A stretch of 8,826 nt of DNA, from positions 1 through 8,826 of the forward strand of contig SFFP01000065.1 of NCBI GenBank assembly GCA_004556875.1, read 5' to 3'. The translations under genes and the position numbers were made by a program. The notes under the pieces were generated by a model. The model ran no database searches and had not been told where the DNA came from. It saw nothing but the letters and a program-made list of their open reading frames with translations. The stretch comes from Ruminococcus flavefaciens (lineage in GTDB: Bacteria; Bacillota_A; Clostridia; Oscillospirales; Ruminococcaceae). The stretch's first letter is position 1; the number at the start of each line of letters is the position of its first letter. Shown here piece by piece: positions 1 to 6,416 of this stretch.

Positions 1-1164
1 CATGTATTTATCAACAATAACGTCCCATGCAAAATTACTGCGGACGTAGTTTCTGCCGTTTTCACCCATCTGTGCCGCTTTGTCCTTATTTTTCAAATAC
101 CAGTCGGTACAGCCTTCAAACTCAAAATAATCGCCGAAATAAAGTCCGCCGTTGGACTCAGACGCAAAATTACGAGTTACTGCACAGCCGCTGTGTACAA
201 GCACAGGTCTGCCGCATAACCAGCTTTCCATAATAACAAGTGAAAAGCTCTCATTCTTTGACGGCTGACAAAGAAATTCAGCCGCCGCCTGAGCGTTGTA
301 TTTGTCCTGAAGGTCGATAAATCCTAAATCTATGATTCGCTTCTGCTTTACAAGCTCAGCAGGAAGCTCGATATTTCCGCCGCCTATGAGTATGAGTTTA
401 AGGTCGGTATCACGGCGCTTTACGTACTCTGAGAAATACTTCACGAGAGTATGGACGTTCTTTCCCTCGTCCTTGCGTCCCGCATATATTATGAAAGGAC
501 TGTCTATGCCGAATTTACTGCGGAAAGCCGCCGCATCGCTGGTCAGGTCTGTGTATACGCCCTCACCGAGACATCCCTGTTTTACGCGGCTCATGTTGAA
601 AACGCGGTTTGCAAGGTCATACTCAGGCTTTGCGTGATAGATTATACCGCCGATATTCTCAAATACAGGCTTAAATCTGTCCATATACACATACGACTCG
701 TCATGGAAGCATGGTATGAGCACCGATTTTTCGGGGCATACCTGCAAGCCATGGAATGTAGTTCCGAACATATACGGGATAAATACAAACAGACTGTATT
801 CATCGCTGTGAGTCCTGATATACTCGCACAGCTCGGGACTGTTTACGTTTTCATCTGTGTAAATGCGCTGTTCATCGGCTGAAACAGGCATATTCTTCAT
901 AAGCTTTGCGTTTACAGCGTCAAATGCCTGTACATTGCGCTTTCTTATCTTAAATCTTCTTATAGGGAAGCCGTGCACAGTGTCCGTACCCTCGCTGAAA
1001 TAGTTCTCATTCCAGTCCGCAGAAAACTCCTTGACGCAGGTGCTGAGCATTTCCACCTCAATACCTGCTTCATGCAGATGTGTGGTAAGTCCGCGAAGCT
1101 CCATTTCTGCTCCGCCTGGTATCTTTTCACTATACCACGGAATAACAAATCCTATCTTTTTCAT
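1..1164 (-). CDS. GT4-type (GT-B fold) glycosyltransferase, 3' end cut by window edge
   Basis: Predicted cytoplasmic sugar transferase that would add a residue to the growing surface polysaccharide; donor and acceptor cannot be told from sequence. The 388 visible residues begin MKKIGFVIPWYSEKIPGGAE, a typical GT-B N-terminus with a Gly-Gly acceptor-side loop. The C-terminal nucleotide-sugar domain is visible: FIIYAGRKDEGKN (about 224-236), LILIGGG (257-263), and an EX7E motif, ESFSLVIME (305-313), characteristic of GT4 retaining enzymes. No signal peptide or membrane segment is seen. The reading frame is open to base 1 with no stop, so the C-terminus is missing, probably only a short piece given usual lengths near 400. 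The start is supported by AAAGGA seven bases upstream. It lies 20 bases after the preceding glycosyltransferase and is the last visible gene of the operon. Family assignment is firm; the linkage made is unknown. Confidence 0.88.
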   Translation of the reverse strand, partial: MKKIGFVIPWYSEKIPGGAEMELRGLTTHLHEAGIEVEMLSTCVKEFSADWNENYFSEGTDTVHGFPIRRFKIRKRNVQAFDAVNAKLMKNMPVSADEQRIYTDENVNSPELCEYIRTHSDEYSLFVFIPYMFGTTFHGLQVCPEKSVLIPCFHDESYVYMDRFKPVFENIGGIIYHAKPEYDLANRVFNMSRVKQGCLGEGVYTDLTSDAAAFRSKFGIDSPFIIYAGRKDEGKNVHTLVKYFSEYVKRRDTDLKLILIGGGNIELPAELVKQKRIIDLGFIDLQDKYNAQAAAEFLCQPSKNESFSLVIMESWLCGRPVLVHSGCAVTRNFASESNGGLYFGDYFEFEGCTDWYLKNKDKAAQMGENGRNYVRSNFAWDVIVDKYM

Positions 1165-1184
1165 TTCTGTATCCTTTATCCGGC

Positions 1185-2261
1185 TTATTTTTTGCCGTTT
1201 ATGAAATCTGTAAGCTCTTTTTCAAATGTTGCTCTTATGCGCTCATATGAGAAGTCCTCAAGTCTGCGGCGCTGACCCTCGATAATGCTCTCGCGGAGCT
1301 TATCATCAGTAAGCACTCTGTCAATGACAGCCGCCGCAAATACAGGGTCATTATTGTCGAGAAGGACTCCGCTTCCGCCGAGAGTATCCGATATTGCGCT
1401 GGTATCGTATGCTATTACAGGTACATCAAAGAACATAGCCTCTACCAGCGGCACGCAGAAGCCCTCGTGCTCGCTCATACAGACGAAAGCGTCTGCAAGA
1501 CGGTAATACGCCAGTATCTCGCTGAATTTAATATGTCCGGGGAATATTACATCGTCGCCGATACCAAGTGCATTTGCATACTTGACAAGACGCTCATAGT
1601 AATTCTCCATACCTGTTGACGAGCCGACGAGTATCAGTCTCGACTCGGGATTGAGCTTCTTGTAGCAGTAAAAGGCTCTGATAACGTTTTCCTGCTTCTT
1701 GTTGGGAGCTATTCTTCCGACGAAAACAAGATTTTTCTTTCCGTCGCTGTACTTCTTTATAGTCGCCTCGTCGGGAGTCTGTTTATAATCATCAAACTTT
1801 ATGAGTATGGGTCTAATATCCATAGGACAGGTATAACCCATTTTTACAAGCTCTGACCTGTTGTATGCCGATACCGCAAGTACATAATCTATCTTGTCAC
1901 GAAGATACTCCACGCCCTTGTAGCCACGCTCGGTAAGCTGTGTAGCCGCTGTACTGTACGGGCGGAAGAATTCGGGCGGTGTGATATTGTGATACACCAT
2001 TATCCTGCGGCACTTATAGTTCTCTATTTTAAATGTAAGGTCTGTGCCTGTGGACTTATGATATATGAGCACATCGTCCTTTTTGAGGTCGCGGAGCTTG
2101 TCCGCTTTCTGTGCAATGCCCTCAGGAAGCCGCTTGTCGATATTCTCGGCGTATATATCCGTAGAATATCCCATTTCGCTGATAACTCCCTTCAGAGCAA
2201 TGGTGTCGTTGCCTATGGCATCACCGAATGAGAGGGTAGGAAGAAGCTGTACTACGCGCAT
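1185..2261 (-). CDS. GT4-type glycosyltransferase of a surface polysaccharide operon
   Basis: Predicted cytoplasmic retaining glycosyltransferase that extends the polysaccharide exported by the neighbouring ABC transporter. The 358 residues form a complete GT-B protein. The N-terminus MRVVQLLPTLSFGDAIGND is an acceptor-domain start I associate with transferases in Wzm/Wzt-type clusters (from memory). The interdomain region has VYHNITPPEFF (89-99). The donor domain has LVFVGRIAPNKKQENVIRAF (178-197), LILVGSS (209-215), an FPGHIKFSEIL segment (240-250) and the EX7E motif EGFCVPLVE (266-274). The pattern resembles mannosyl- and rhamnosyltransferases of O-antigen loci, but sugar specificity cannot be read from sequence. 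The start ATG overlaps the stop of the preceding 151-residue gene by one base (TAATG), with GGGGAG just upstream, so translation is probably coupled. No odd features are seen. Confidence 0.92.
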   Translation of the reverse strand: MRVVQLLPTLSFGDAIGNDTIALKGVISEMGYSTDIYAENIDKRLPEGIAQKADKLRDLKKDDVLIYHKSTGTDLTFKIENYKCRRIMVYHNITPPEFFRPYSTAATQLTERGYKGVEYLRDKIDYVLAVSAYNRSELVKMGYTCPMDIRPILIKFDDYKQTPDEATIKKYSDGKKNLVFVGRIAPNKKQENVIRAFYCYKKLNPESRLILVGSSTGMENYYERLVKYANALGIGDDVIFPGHIKFSEILAYYRLADAFVCMSEHEGFCVPLVEAMFFDVPVIAYDTSAISDTLGGSGVLLDNNDPVFAAAVIDRVLTDDKLRESIIEGQRRRLEDFSYERIRATFEKELTDFINGKK

Positions 2262-2716
2262 TATGAATTCTCCCCTGAGAGTTTTGTACGAAGCTCTTTG
2301 TTCTCGCGCTCAAGCTTGTCAAGACGTATGAGAAGCTCTTTCTGTGCAAGCTCAAGTGTCTCGACCTTGCCGCTTAGGTCTGCTGCCTGTCCCTCAGACA
2401 GTGACTTCATAACTGTTACCGCATTTGCGTTGAAGTCATTCTGCTCAAACACTACAGGCTCAACGTAGAATTTTACAAGCTTGCGTATGACCTTTTTGAT
2501 GAATACCTTTACGGGATTGCCTTTAAGCTCCTTGTATGGCTGTATATAATAGTGTGATGTTATATAATCAAGAGCCTCTGAAGCCGAACCGCCCTGTGCT
2601 GTCTTTTTAAAGGGTACGTCCTCAAAGCTGAGCATATCCGCAGTAAGTCCCTGCTCCTTTATGCCGCGCTTTATTTCAGCCATTATCTCTTCTATATTTA
2701 TATTTCCGTTTTCCAT
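2261..2716 (-). CDS. Unnamed 151-aa protein with basic amphipathic helix and C-terminal coiled coil
   Basis: I cannot assign a named family. Three parts are visible. An acidic N-terminal segment runs INIEEIMAEIKRGIKEQ (6-22). A central segment has HYYIQPYKELKGNPVK (55-70), leading into a strongly basic amphipathic stretch, VFIKKVIRKLVKFYVEPVV (71-89), which could lie on a membrane surface. After EQNDFNANAV comes a Leu-spaced helix (about 113-147, including LELAQKELLIRLDKLEREN) that should form a coiled coil. There is no signal peptide, transmembrane span or catalytic motif. From memory, similar N-terminal segments occur fused to methyltransferases or glycosyltransferases in polysaccharide clusters; I could not check this. 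It sits between the coiled-coil methyltransferase (3-base gap) and a glycosyltransferase (1-base overlap), so a structural or scaffolding role in polysaccharide assembly is plausible. The start is supported by AAAGGA, which overlaps the end of the methyltransferase gene. Confidence 0.85.
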   Translation of the reverse strand: MENGNINIEEIMAEIKRGIKEQGLTADMLSFEDVPFKKTAQGGSASEALDYITSHYYIQPYKELKGNPVKVFIKKVIRKLVKFYVEPVVFEQNDFNANAVTVMKSLSEGQAADLSGKVETLELAQKELLIRLDKLERENKELRTKLSGENS

Positions 2717-2719
2717 GAT

Positions 2720-3769
2720 TTATCCTTTCTTAGTGGCAACTACCGCATAATCCTGACTTCCGAATATCATATCGGATACCTTTTTCATTGCCTTATTGAA
2801 CTCCTCTGTATTTTCTGCACTCTCGCATTTAAGCGCAGGTATCTTAAATGGAGGTCTGCTGTTTTCGGTATATATTATCTCGATGTCCTTAAAGCCTGCT
2901 TTTTCAAGGTAATACTGCATAGTCAGGGGATGTACGGGCTTTATGTGTGAAGGGTCGATATAGAACGCATTTGTGTAGATAGAGAGCGATGTTGGGTTAG
3001 GTGTCTCGATAATGATACAGCCGCCCTCTTCAAGCCTTTCATAGGCAGTGTTGCAAAGATGTATTATCTGATGCGGTTTAAGGTGCTCAACTACCTGTCC
3101 GACAAAAATACCGTCTACGCCCTCAGTTTTTGCGAGGAAGTCAGCACCGTCGCCGCAAGTGGCTTTTAGTCCCTTCATATTGCAGTATTCCGTATAAGGC
3201 TCATAGATGTCAACGCCCTCGGCAGGTATGCTGTTATCCTGCATGAGCGAGAGGAATTCTCCTCTGCCGCAGCCGATATCAACTATCTTTTTCTTGCCGC
3301 GGAAGAATTTAAGGTAGAATTCCTGTGACTTCTTGATGCTCTCAATAGAGCCGCGGAAATGATTTTCAAAGTCGAAATAGTCGATATCCTCATAATCAGA
3401 GCCGCTTCCCGATGCAGCAGGCACAGTCTCCGCAGCAGTAACAGCCGCAATATTATCAGCCGATACAGCAGCCGCAGGAACAGCGCTTTTCAGCTTCTTT
3501 TCGAGACTTCCCAGCTTCATTTTCACAAATTCGCTTTCGCTTGTAAGGTGCTCGATAAGTGCATTGTTGTTTCTGACATTGATACAGGTAGGCTCAAATT
3601 CATCGCGTATACGCTGTGCACAGCCTTCGATATGTGACCTCGCCTCTGTGATGTCTCTGTCAGCAGCCTCCAGCGCCGAAAAGATACTTCCGAAAAGCTT
3701 TCTCTTTATAGCGCCCTTTATGCCCTTCTGATTTCTTGCATTTTCTAAAAACTGCGATATATTGCTCAT
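2720..3769 (-). CDS. Coiled-coil plus class I SAM-dependent methyltransferase
   Basis: Predicted methyltransferase acting on the polysaccharide or its precursor in the cytoplasm. The 349 residues fall into three parts. The N-terminal helical region (about 1-95) begins with a basic amphipathic stretch, KGIKGAIKRKLFGSIFSAL (15-33), then a long helix likely to form a coiled coil. An Ala/Pro/Ser-rich linker follows (about 96-124). The Rossmann methyltransferase domain (about 126-349) shows motif I VDIGCGRGEFL (163-173) for SAM binding, an acidic GVDIYE (185-190) after strand 2, GDGADFL (206-212), VGQVVEHL (223-230) and IIIETPNP (252-259). The layout recalls E. coli WbdD, which pairs a capping methyltransferase with a coiled-coil ruler, but the WbdD kinase domain is absent. 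The gene starts 3 bases after wzt with AGAGG inside the wzt end. Methyltransferase fold is firm; the substrate and a capping role are inference. Alternatively it could methylate internal sugars. Confidence 0.9.
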   Translation of the reverse strand: MSNISQFLENARNQKGIKGAIKRKLFGSIFSALEAADRDITEARSHIEGCAQRIRDEFEPTCINVRNNNALIEHLTSESEFVKMKLGSLEKKLKSAVPAAAVSADNIAAVTAAETVPAASGSGSDYEDIDYFDFENHFRGSIESIKKSQEFYLKFFRGKKKIVDIGCGRGEFLSLMQDNSIPAEGVDIYEPYTEYCNMKGLKATCGDGADFLAKTEGVDGIFVGQVVEHLKPHQIIHLCNTAYERLEEGGCIIIETPNPTSLSIYTNAFYIDPSHIKPVHPLTMQYYLEKAGFKDIEIIYTENSRPPFKIPALKCESAENTEEFNKAMKKVSDMIFGSQDYAVVATKKG

Positions 3770-3772
3770 TTT

Positions 3773-5008
3773 TTACCTCTGGAAATTCCATGTGTGGTCA
3801 ATGCGGAATACTCCCACATCACCTTCTGCCGATATCATTTCTATTTTATGCGCCTGTCTGAAATAATCAACAGGTATTCCGTCACCCTGTTCGATAGCCA
3901 TATCAAGATTGTAAGTTCCTCCGAGAAGCTTGACATTTTTCATCAGTATCTCAACCGTTCCGTCAGCATCAAGGCTGAAATCGGGGACTTTGTCTATTCT
4001 GGTATTCGTGCCGTAGCACTGAGTTCCGTTAAGGTCAAACACGCCTACTCCGAAAACAGCATCATCAACAGGCTTTTTCACGGTATAATCCACAACAAGC
4101 TTTATATCCTCGCCTGTTCTGAACGCACTCTGCTCAGTACCGTCTGCGCCGAATGAGCGTACTCTTTTTATGCGAGCCTGTCCGCTGCCCCAGCGCTTGC
4201 CCTGCTCTTCCTCAGTGGTCTCTTCCTTTTCTGTCTCAGCCTCAGCCGCTTTCATAAGCTCCTGACGCTTTCTGCTCATATAGTCAAGATACTCAAGGTC
4301 TATCTCCTTAGGCGGACCCTCCGCTCTGATAAGTCCCTCATGTATCCATATCGAACGGTCGCATATCTGCTCTATCTGTCCGAGAGAGTGGGAAACTATT
4401 ACTATAGTTGTTCCCTGCGCCTTTATCTCTCTCAGCTTATTGAAGCATTTTGACTGGAAATTCGCATCGCCTACCGCCAATATCTCGTCGATGAGAAGTA
4501 TATCCGCATCAACGTTTATCGCTACCGAAAAGGCAAGGCGCATATACATTCCCGATGAATAGGTACGGACAGGATTGTCGATAAAGTCCGCAAGCTCGGA
4601 AAATTCAACTATATCGTCAAGACGTGCGTCGATCTCCTTTTTTGTAAGTCCGAATATAGCGGCATTTGTATAGATATTCTCTCTGCCGCTCATATCGGGG
4701 TGAAAGCCTGCTCCAAGCTCGATAAGGCTTGAAACTCTGCCCTTCATTTTTATAGTTCCCGAATCGGGATACATTATCCTTGTAAGGAGTTTCAGTGTTG
4801 TGCTCTTGCCGCAGCCGTTATGACCGATAAGACCGATAGCTTCGCCTCTTTTTACGTCAAAGCTAATGCCGCGGAGCACCTTTCGCTCTTCGTATCTGCT
4901 GCGCTTGCGGAAGAGTATGCGCTCTTTCAGTTGTGCGCCCTTGTCAAGATACACCTTGAAGCTTTTGGTGATATCCCTGACCTCTATTGCAATTTCATTC
5001 TCTGCCAT
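3773..5008 (-). CDS. wzt: Polysaccharide ABC exporter ATPase with C-terminal carbohydrate-binding domain (Wzt-like)
   Basis: ATPase subunit of the exporter that moves lipid-linked polysaccharide across the cytoplasmic membrane, paired with the permease encoded just upstream. The nucleotide-binding domain (about 5-245) has Walker A GHNGCGKST (62-70), the family segment SLIELGAGFHPDMSGRENI (94-112), signature YSSGM (150-154), Walker B ILLIDE (170-175) followed by AVGD, and the switch histidine in VSHS (H207). A charged Glu-rich linker (about 255-270) leads to a beta-rich C-terminal domain (about 272-411) with RWGSGQARI, FGVGVFDLNG and a terminal HTWNF, matching the Wzt C-terminal glycan-binding domain. 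At 411 residues it has the length of two-domain Wzt proteins rather than the short ATPase-only form. The start overlaps the permease stop by one base (TAATG). RgpD-like ATPases of streptococcal rhamnan export are the nearest alternative name. The gene symbol is by family analogy. Confidence 0.95.
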   Translation of the reverse strand: MAENEIAIEVRDITKSFKVYLDKGAQLKERILFRKRSRYEERKVLRGISFDVKRGEAIGLIGHNGCGKSTTLKLLTRIMYPDSGTIKMKGRVSSLIELGAGFHPDMSGRENIYTNAAIFGLTKKEIDARLDDIVEFSELADFIDNPVRTYSSGMYMRLAFSVAINVDADILLIDEILAVGDANFQSKCFNKLREIKAQGTTIVIVSHSLGQIEQICDRSIWIHEGLIRAEGPPKEIDLEYLDYMSRKRQELMKAAEAETEKEETTEEEQGKRWGSGQARIKRVRSFGADGTEQSAFRTGEDIKLVVDYTVKKPVDDAVFGVGVFDLNGTQCYGTNTRIDKVPDFSLDADGTVEILMKNVKLLGGTYNLDMAIEQGDGIPVDYFRQAHKIEMISAEGDVGVFRIDHTWNFQR

Positions 5009-5784
5009 TACAGTTCCTCCGCGAAGTGCTTTTGAAGCTTATTGAATATGACTGCACCGAAAACAAGGAAGAATACTCCGAGTCCTGCCGCCCATAAAAG
5101 AGTTGTCAGGTCGGGGATCTGCTTTTCATAGAGAACTGTTCTGTAGCAGTCGATTATGTGTGTCATAGGGTTGAGATTGAACAACGGCAGATATCTGTCA
5201 GGTACTATCGACTTTGAATACACAACGGGTGTAAGATACATCCATGCCATAGATACTATGCCGAGGATATGCTCAAGATCGCGGAAGTATACCGTTATCG
5301 CCGATGTAAGCAATGCCATGCCGAGTGCAAAAACATACTCAACTATCATTATGACGGGCAATGTCAGCACAGCAAGGAAATTGATGCCTGCACCCGTTAT
5401 GATTATTACTGCGAATATGACTATAAAGCATAACAGCATATTCACGAAACAGCTTGTAACATAGGATATGGGTATTACCATTCTCGGGAAGTATATTTTC
5501 TTTACAAGATCCTTTTGTCCCACGATAGATGCCGCGCCCACCGTTATCGACGAGGAAAAGAATATCCACGGTATCAGTGCCACAAAGAGGTAAAGGTAAT
5601 ACCTCGGTATATTGTTAGGAAGTATCTTTGAGAAAACTATCGTATAGACTATCAGCTGAAAAAGCGGATTTATGAATGTCCACAGAAATCCCAGCACTGA
5701 GCCTTTATAACGTCCTCTCAGGTCCTTTTTCACAAGGCTGAATATCATTTGTCTGTAAGCATACAGCTCTTTAATCGTACTCAT
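5008..5784 (-). CDS. wzm: Polysaccharide ABC exporter permease (Wzm/TagG-like)
   Basis: Membrane subunit of the polysaccharide exporter (ABC2 type), expected to form a homodimer with two copies of the Wzt-like ATPase. The 258 residues match the family's usual length near 260. Conserved segments are KDLRGRYKGSVLGFLW (20-35), the interface stretch KKIYFPRMVIP (95-105), VYFRDLEHIL (165-174) and LNPMTHIIDCYR (204-215). About six membrane spans can be placed near 31-53, 63-82, 104-130, 136-163, 172-190 and 229-247. AAGGAG sits six bases before the ATG, a strong ribosome site. It is the first substantial gene of the operon, with a consensus promoter about 70 bases upstream. The sequence cannot decide between O-antigen-like polysaccharide, rhamnan and teichoic acid as cargo. 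The two-domain ATPase favours a polysaccharide with a recognised chain end. The symbol is by family analogy. Confidence 0.95.
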   Translation of the reverse strand: MSTIKELYAYRQMIFSLVKKDLRGRYKGSVLGFLWTFINPLFQLIVYTIVFSKILPNNIPRYYLYLFVALIPWIFFSSSITVGAASIVGQKDLVKKIYFPRMVIPISYVTSCFVNMLLCFIVIFAVIIITGAGINFLAVLTLPVIMIVEYVFALGMALLTSAITVYFRDLEHILGIVSMAWMYLTPVVYSKSIVPDRYLPLFNLNPMTHIIDCYRTVLYEKQIPDLTTLLWAAGLGVFFLVFGAVIFNKLQKHFAEEL

Positions 5785-5843
5785 TTATTGCTCCTTGAAC
5801 CGCGCAGATACGGTATTTCCGTAAAAAGCGCATAAAAATCCAT
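5781..5843 (-). CDS. Possible 20-codon leader ORF overlapping the wzm start
   Basis: Within the leader RNA an ATG at 5843-5841 opens a frame of 20 codons, beginning MDFYALF and ending GSRSNK. Its TGA (5783-5781) overlaps the wzm ATG in the arrangement ATGA. The overlap is typical of translationally coupled genes. Against it, the ATG lies only a few bases after the predicted transcription start with no ribosome site, and an open stretch of this length is common by chance. A second ATG at 5833-5831 opens another short frame (MRFLRKY...), which shows how easily such frames arise here. Confidence 0.2.
   Translation of the reverse strand: MDFYALFTEIPYLRGSRSNK
5802..5831 (-). promoter_or_regulatory. 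Hairpin in the wzm operon leader RNA
   Basis: The leader contains TACGG-AAATA-CCGTA (5823 to 5809), a perfect five-pair stem with a five-base loop. It is flanked by GCGC on both sides (5831-5828 and 5805-5802), which can close a longer stem across an unpaired TTTT/TCT. The structure ends about six bases before the AAGGAG ribosome site, so it could influence initiation. An alternative pairing, AGATAC (5850-5845) with GTATCT (5811-5806), overlaps the same bases and would compete, if transcription starts early enough to include it. No known riboswitch motif is recognised. Confidence 0.35.
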
Positions 5844-5854
5844 AGTATCTTTTA

Positions 5855-5883
5855 ATTATATCACAGGCGCTGTGTGCTGTCAA
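5855..5883 (-). promoter_or_regulatory. Consensus sigma-A promoter of the polysaccharide operon
   Basis: Reading on the minus strand, -35 is TTGACA (5883-5878) and -10 is TATAAT (5860-5855), both perfect, with a spacer of exactly 17 bases. TG one base before the -10 (TGATATAAT) also makes an extended -10. Transcription should begin near 5850-5848, giving a leader of about 65 bases before wzm. It lies just downstream of the rlmH terminator, so the export operon is its own transcription unit. Such a strong core promoter suggests constitutive high expression unless a repressor acts on it. Confidence 0.9.
5862..5874. promoter_or_regulatory. Palindrome in promoter spacer, possible operator
   Basis: CACAG-CGC-CTGTG on the minus strand is a perfect inverted repeat, with five-base arms and a three-base centre, lying wholly inside the 17-base spacer between -35 and -10. 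A regulator dimer bound there would block RNA polymerase. Arms of five bases can arise by chance and no regulator gene is in the window, so this is a suggestion only. Confidence 0.3.
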
Positions 5884-5914
5884 GTACAATACTGCTCGTA
5901 CATCGATATAAAGC

Positions 5915-5941
5915 AAAAAACGGACAGACCTGTCCGTTTTT
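5915..5941 (-). terminator. Intrinsic terminator after rlmH
   Basis: CGGACA...TGTCCG forms a GC-rich stem (5921-5936) with a four-base loop, flanked by five T/A bases on one side and six on the other. On the minus strand it follows the rlmH stop within two bases and ends in TTTTTT, so it terminates the cysS/walJ-like/rlmH transcript. The A/T flanks on both sides mean it could also stop transcription coming from the plus strand. It cleanly separates the housekeeping genes from the polysaccharide operon. Confidence 0.9.
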
Positions 5942-5942
5942 G

Positions 5943-6416
5943 TCATTTATGGTATTTTCCGCCCTCAGCTATCTGAAAAGCACGGTATATCTGCTCAATC
6001 AGCATTACACGCGCAAGCTGATGAGGAAAAGTCATTTTCGACATTGAGAGCTTCAGTGTGCCCATTGCCTTTATTTCGGGGTCAAGACCGAAAGAGCTTC
6101 CGATAACGAATGTAACTGTACTCTGTCCGCTTACGCCTGCATCAGTTATCTTCTCCGAAAGTTCGGGGCTTGAAAGCTGTTTGCCCTCGATACACATAGG
6201 AACTATCATGCCCTTGGCATAGCGCTTTATCTGCTCTGCTTCCTTTTTAAGTGCAGAAGCTATCTCCTTTTCGGACGGATTATCGCTGAGTCTGCACTCG
6301 TCAAGCTCATGCAGCTCGAATGTGCAGTATCTTCCCAGTCGCTTTATATATTCTGCGCAGGCACTGCGAAGATATTCCTCTTTTAGTTTACCTATGGCAA
6401 CAAGTACAATATTCAT
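5943..6416 (-). CDS. rlmH: 23S rRNA (pseudouridine-1915-N3)-methyltransferase RlmH
   Basis: SPOUT-class SAM-dependent methyltransferase that methylates N3 of pseudouridine 1915 (E. coli numbering) in helix 69 of 23S rRNA, acting as a homodimer on the assembled ribosome. The 157 residues are close to the usual 155-159. Diagnostic segments are the start MNIVLVAIGKLKEEYL, the SAM-binding loop FVIGSSFG (103-110), and the C-terminal block KLSMSKMTFPHQLARVMLIE (122-141) followed by QIYRAFQIAEGGKYHK. The loop reads IGSS where many members, including the S. aureus protein, have IGGS. The ATG overlaps the stop of the upstream hydrolase gene by one base (TGATG), so the two are coupled. The gene ends two bases before a terminator. 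The 3' end of rlmH is the SCC insertion site in staphylococci, but no recombinase or insertion boundary is seen here. Confidence 0.97.
   Translation of the reverse strand: MNIVLVAIGKLKEEYLRSACAEYIKRLGRYCTFELHELDECRLSDNPSEKEIASALKKEAEQIKRYAKGMIVPMCIEGKQLSSPELSEKITDAGVSGQSTVTFVIGSSFGLDPEIKAMGTLKLSMSKMTFPHQLARVMLIEQIYRAFQIAEGGKYHK

Noticed and set aside
332..882. Plus-strand open frames opposite the truncated glycosyltransferase.
   Set aside because: The minus frame encodes a continuous GT-B protein with an EX7E motif; the plus frames overlap one another and show no recognisable motif.
2717..2719. The 151-aa gene and the methyltransferase gene as one gene split by a frameshift.
   Set aside because: Each has its own start, stop and ribosome site, and the order (methyltransferase first, then small protein) gives two complete proteins, not halves of one domain.
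3794..4156. A 120-codon plus-strand frame opposite the Wzt C-terminal domain.
   Set aside because: No ribosome site or motif was found, and the opposite strand has a coherent Wzt-like domain in frame with the ATPase.
5781..5951. ATAAATGA occurs both at the rlmH 3' end (5950-5943) and at the wzm start (5788-5781), recalling the direct repeats that flank staphylococcal SCC elements inserted at rlmH.
   Set aside because: Only eight bases match, both copies are explained by a stop and a start codon, and no recombinase or element lies between them.
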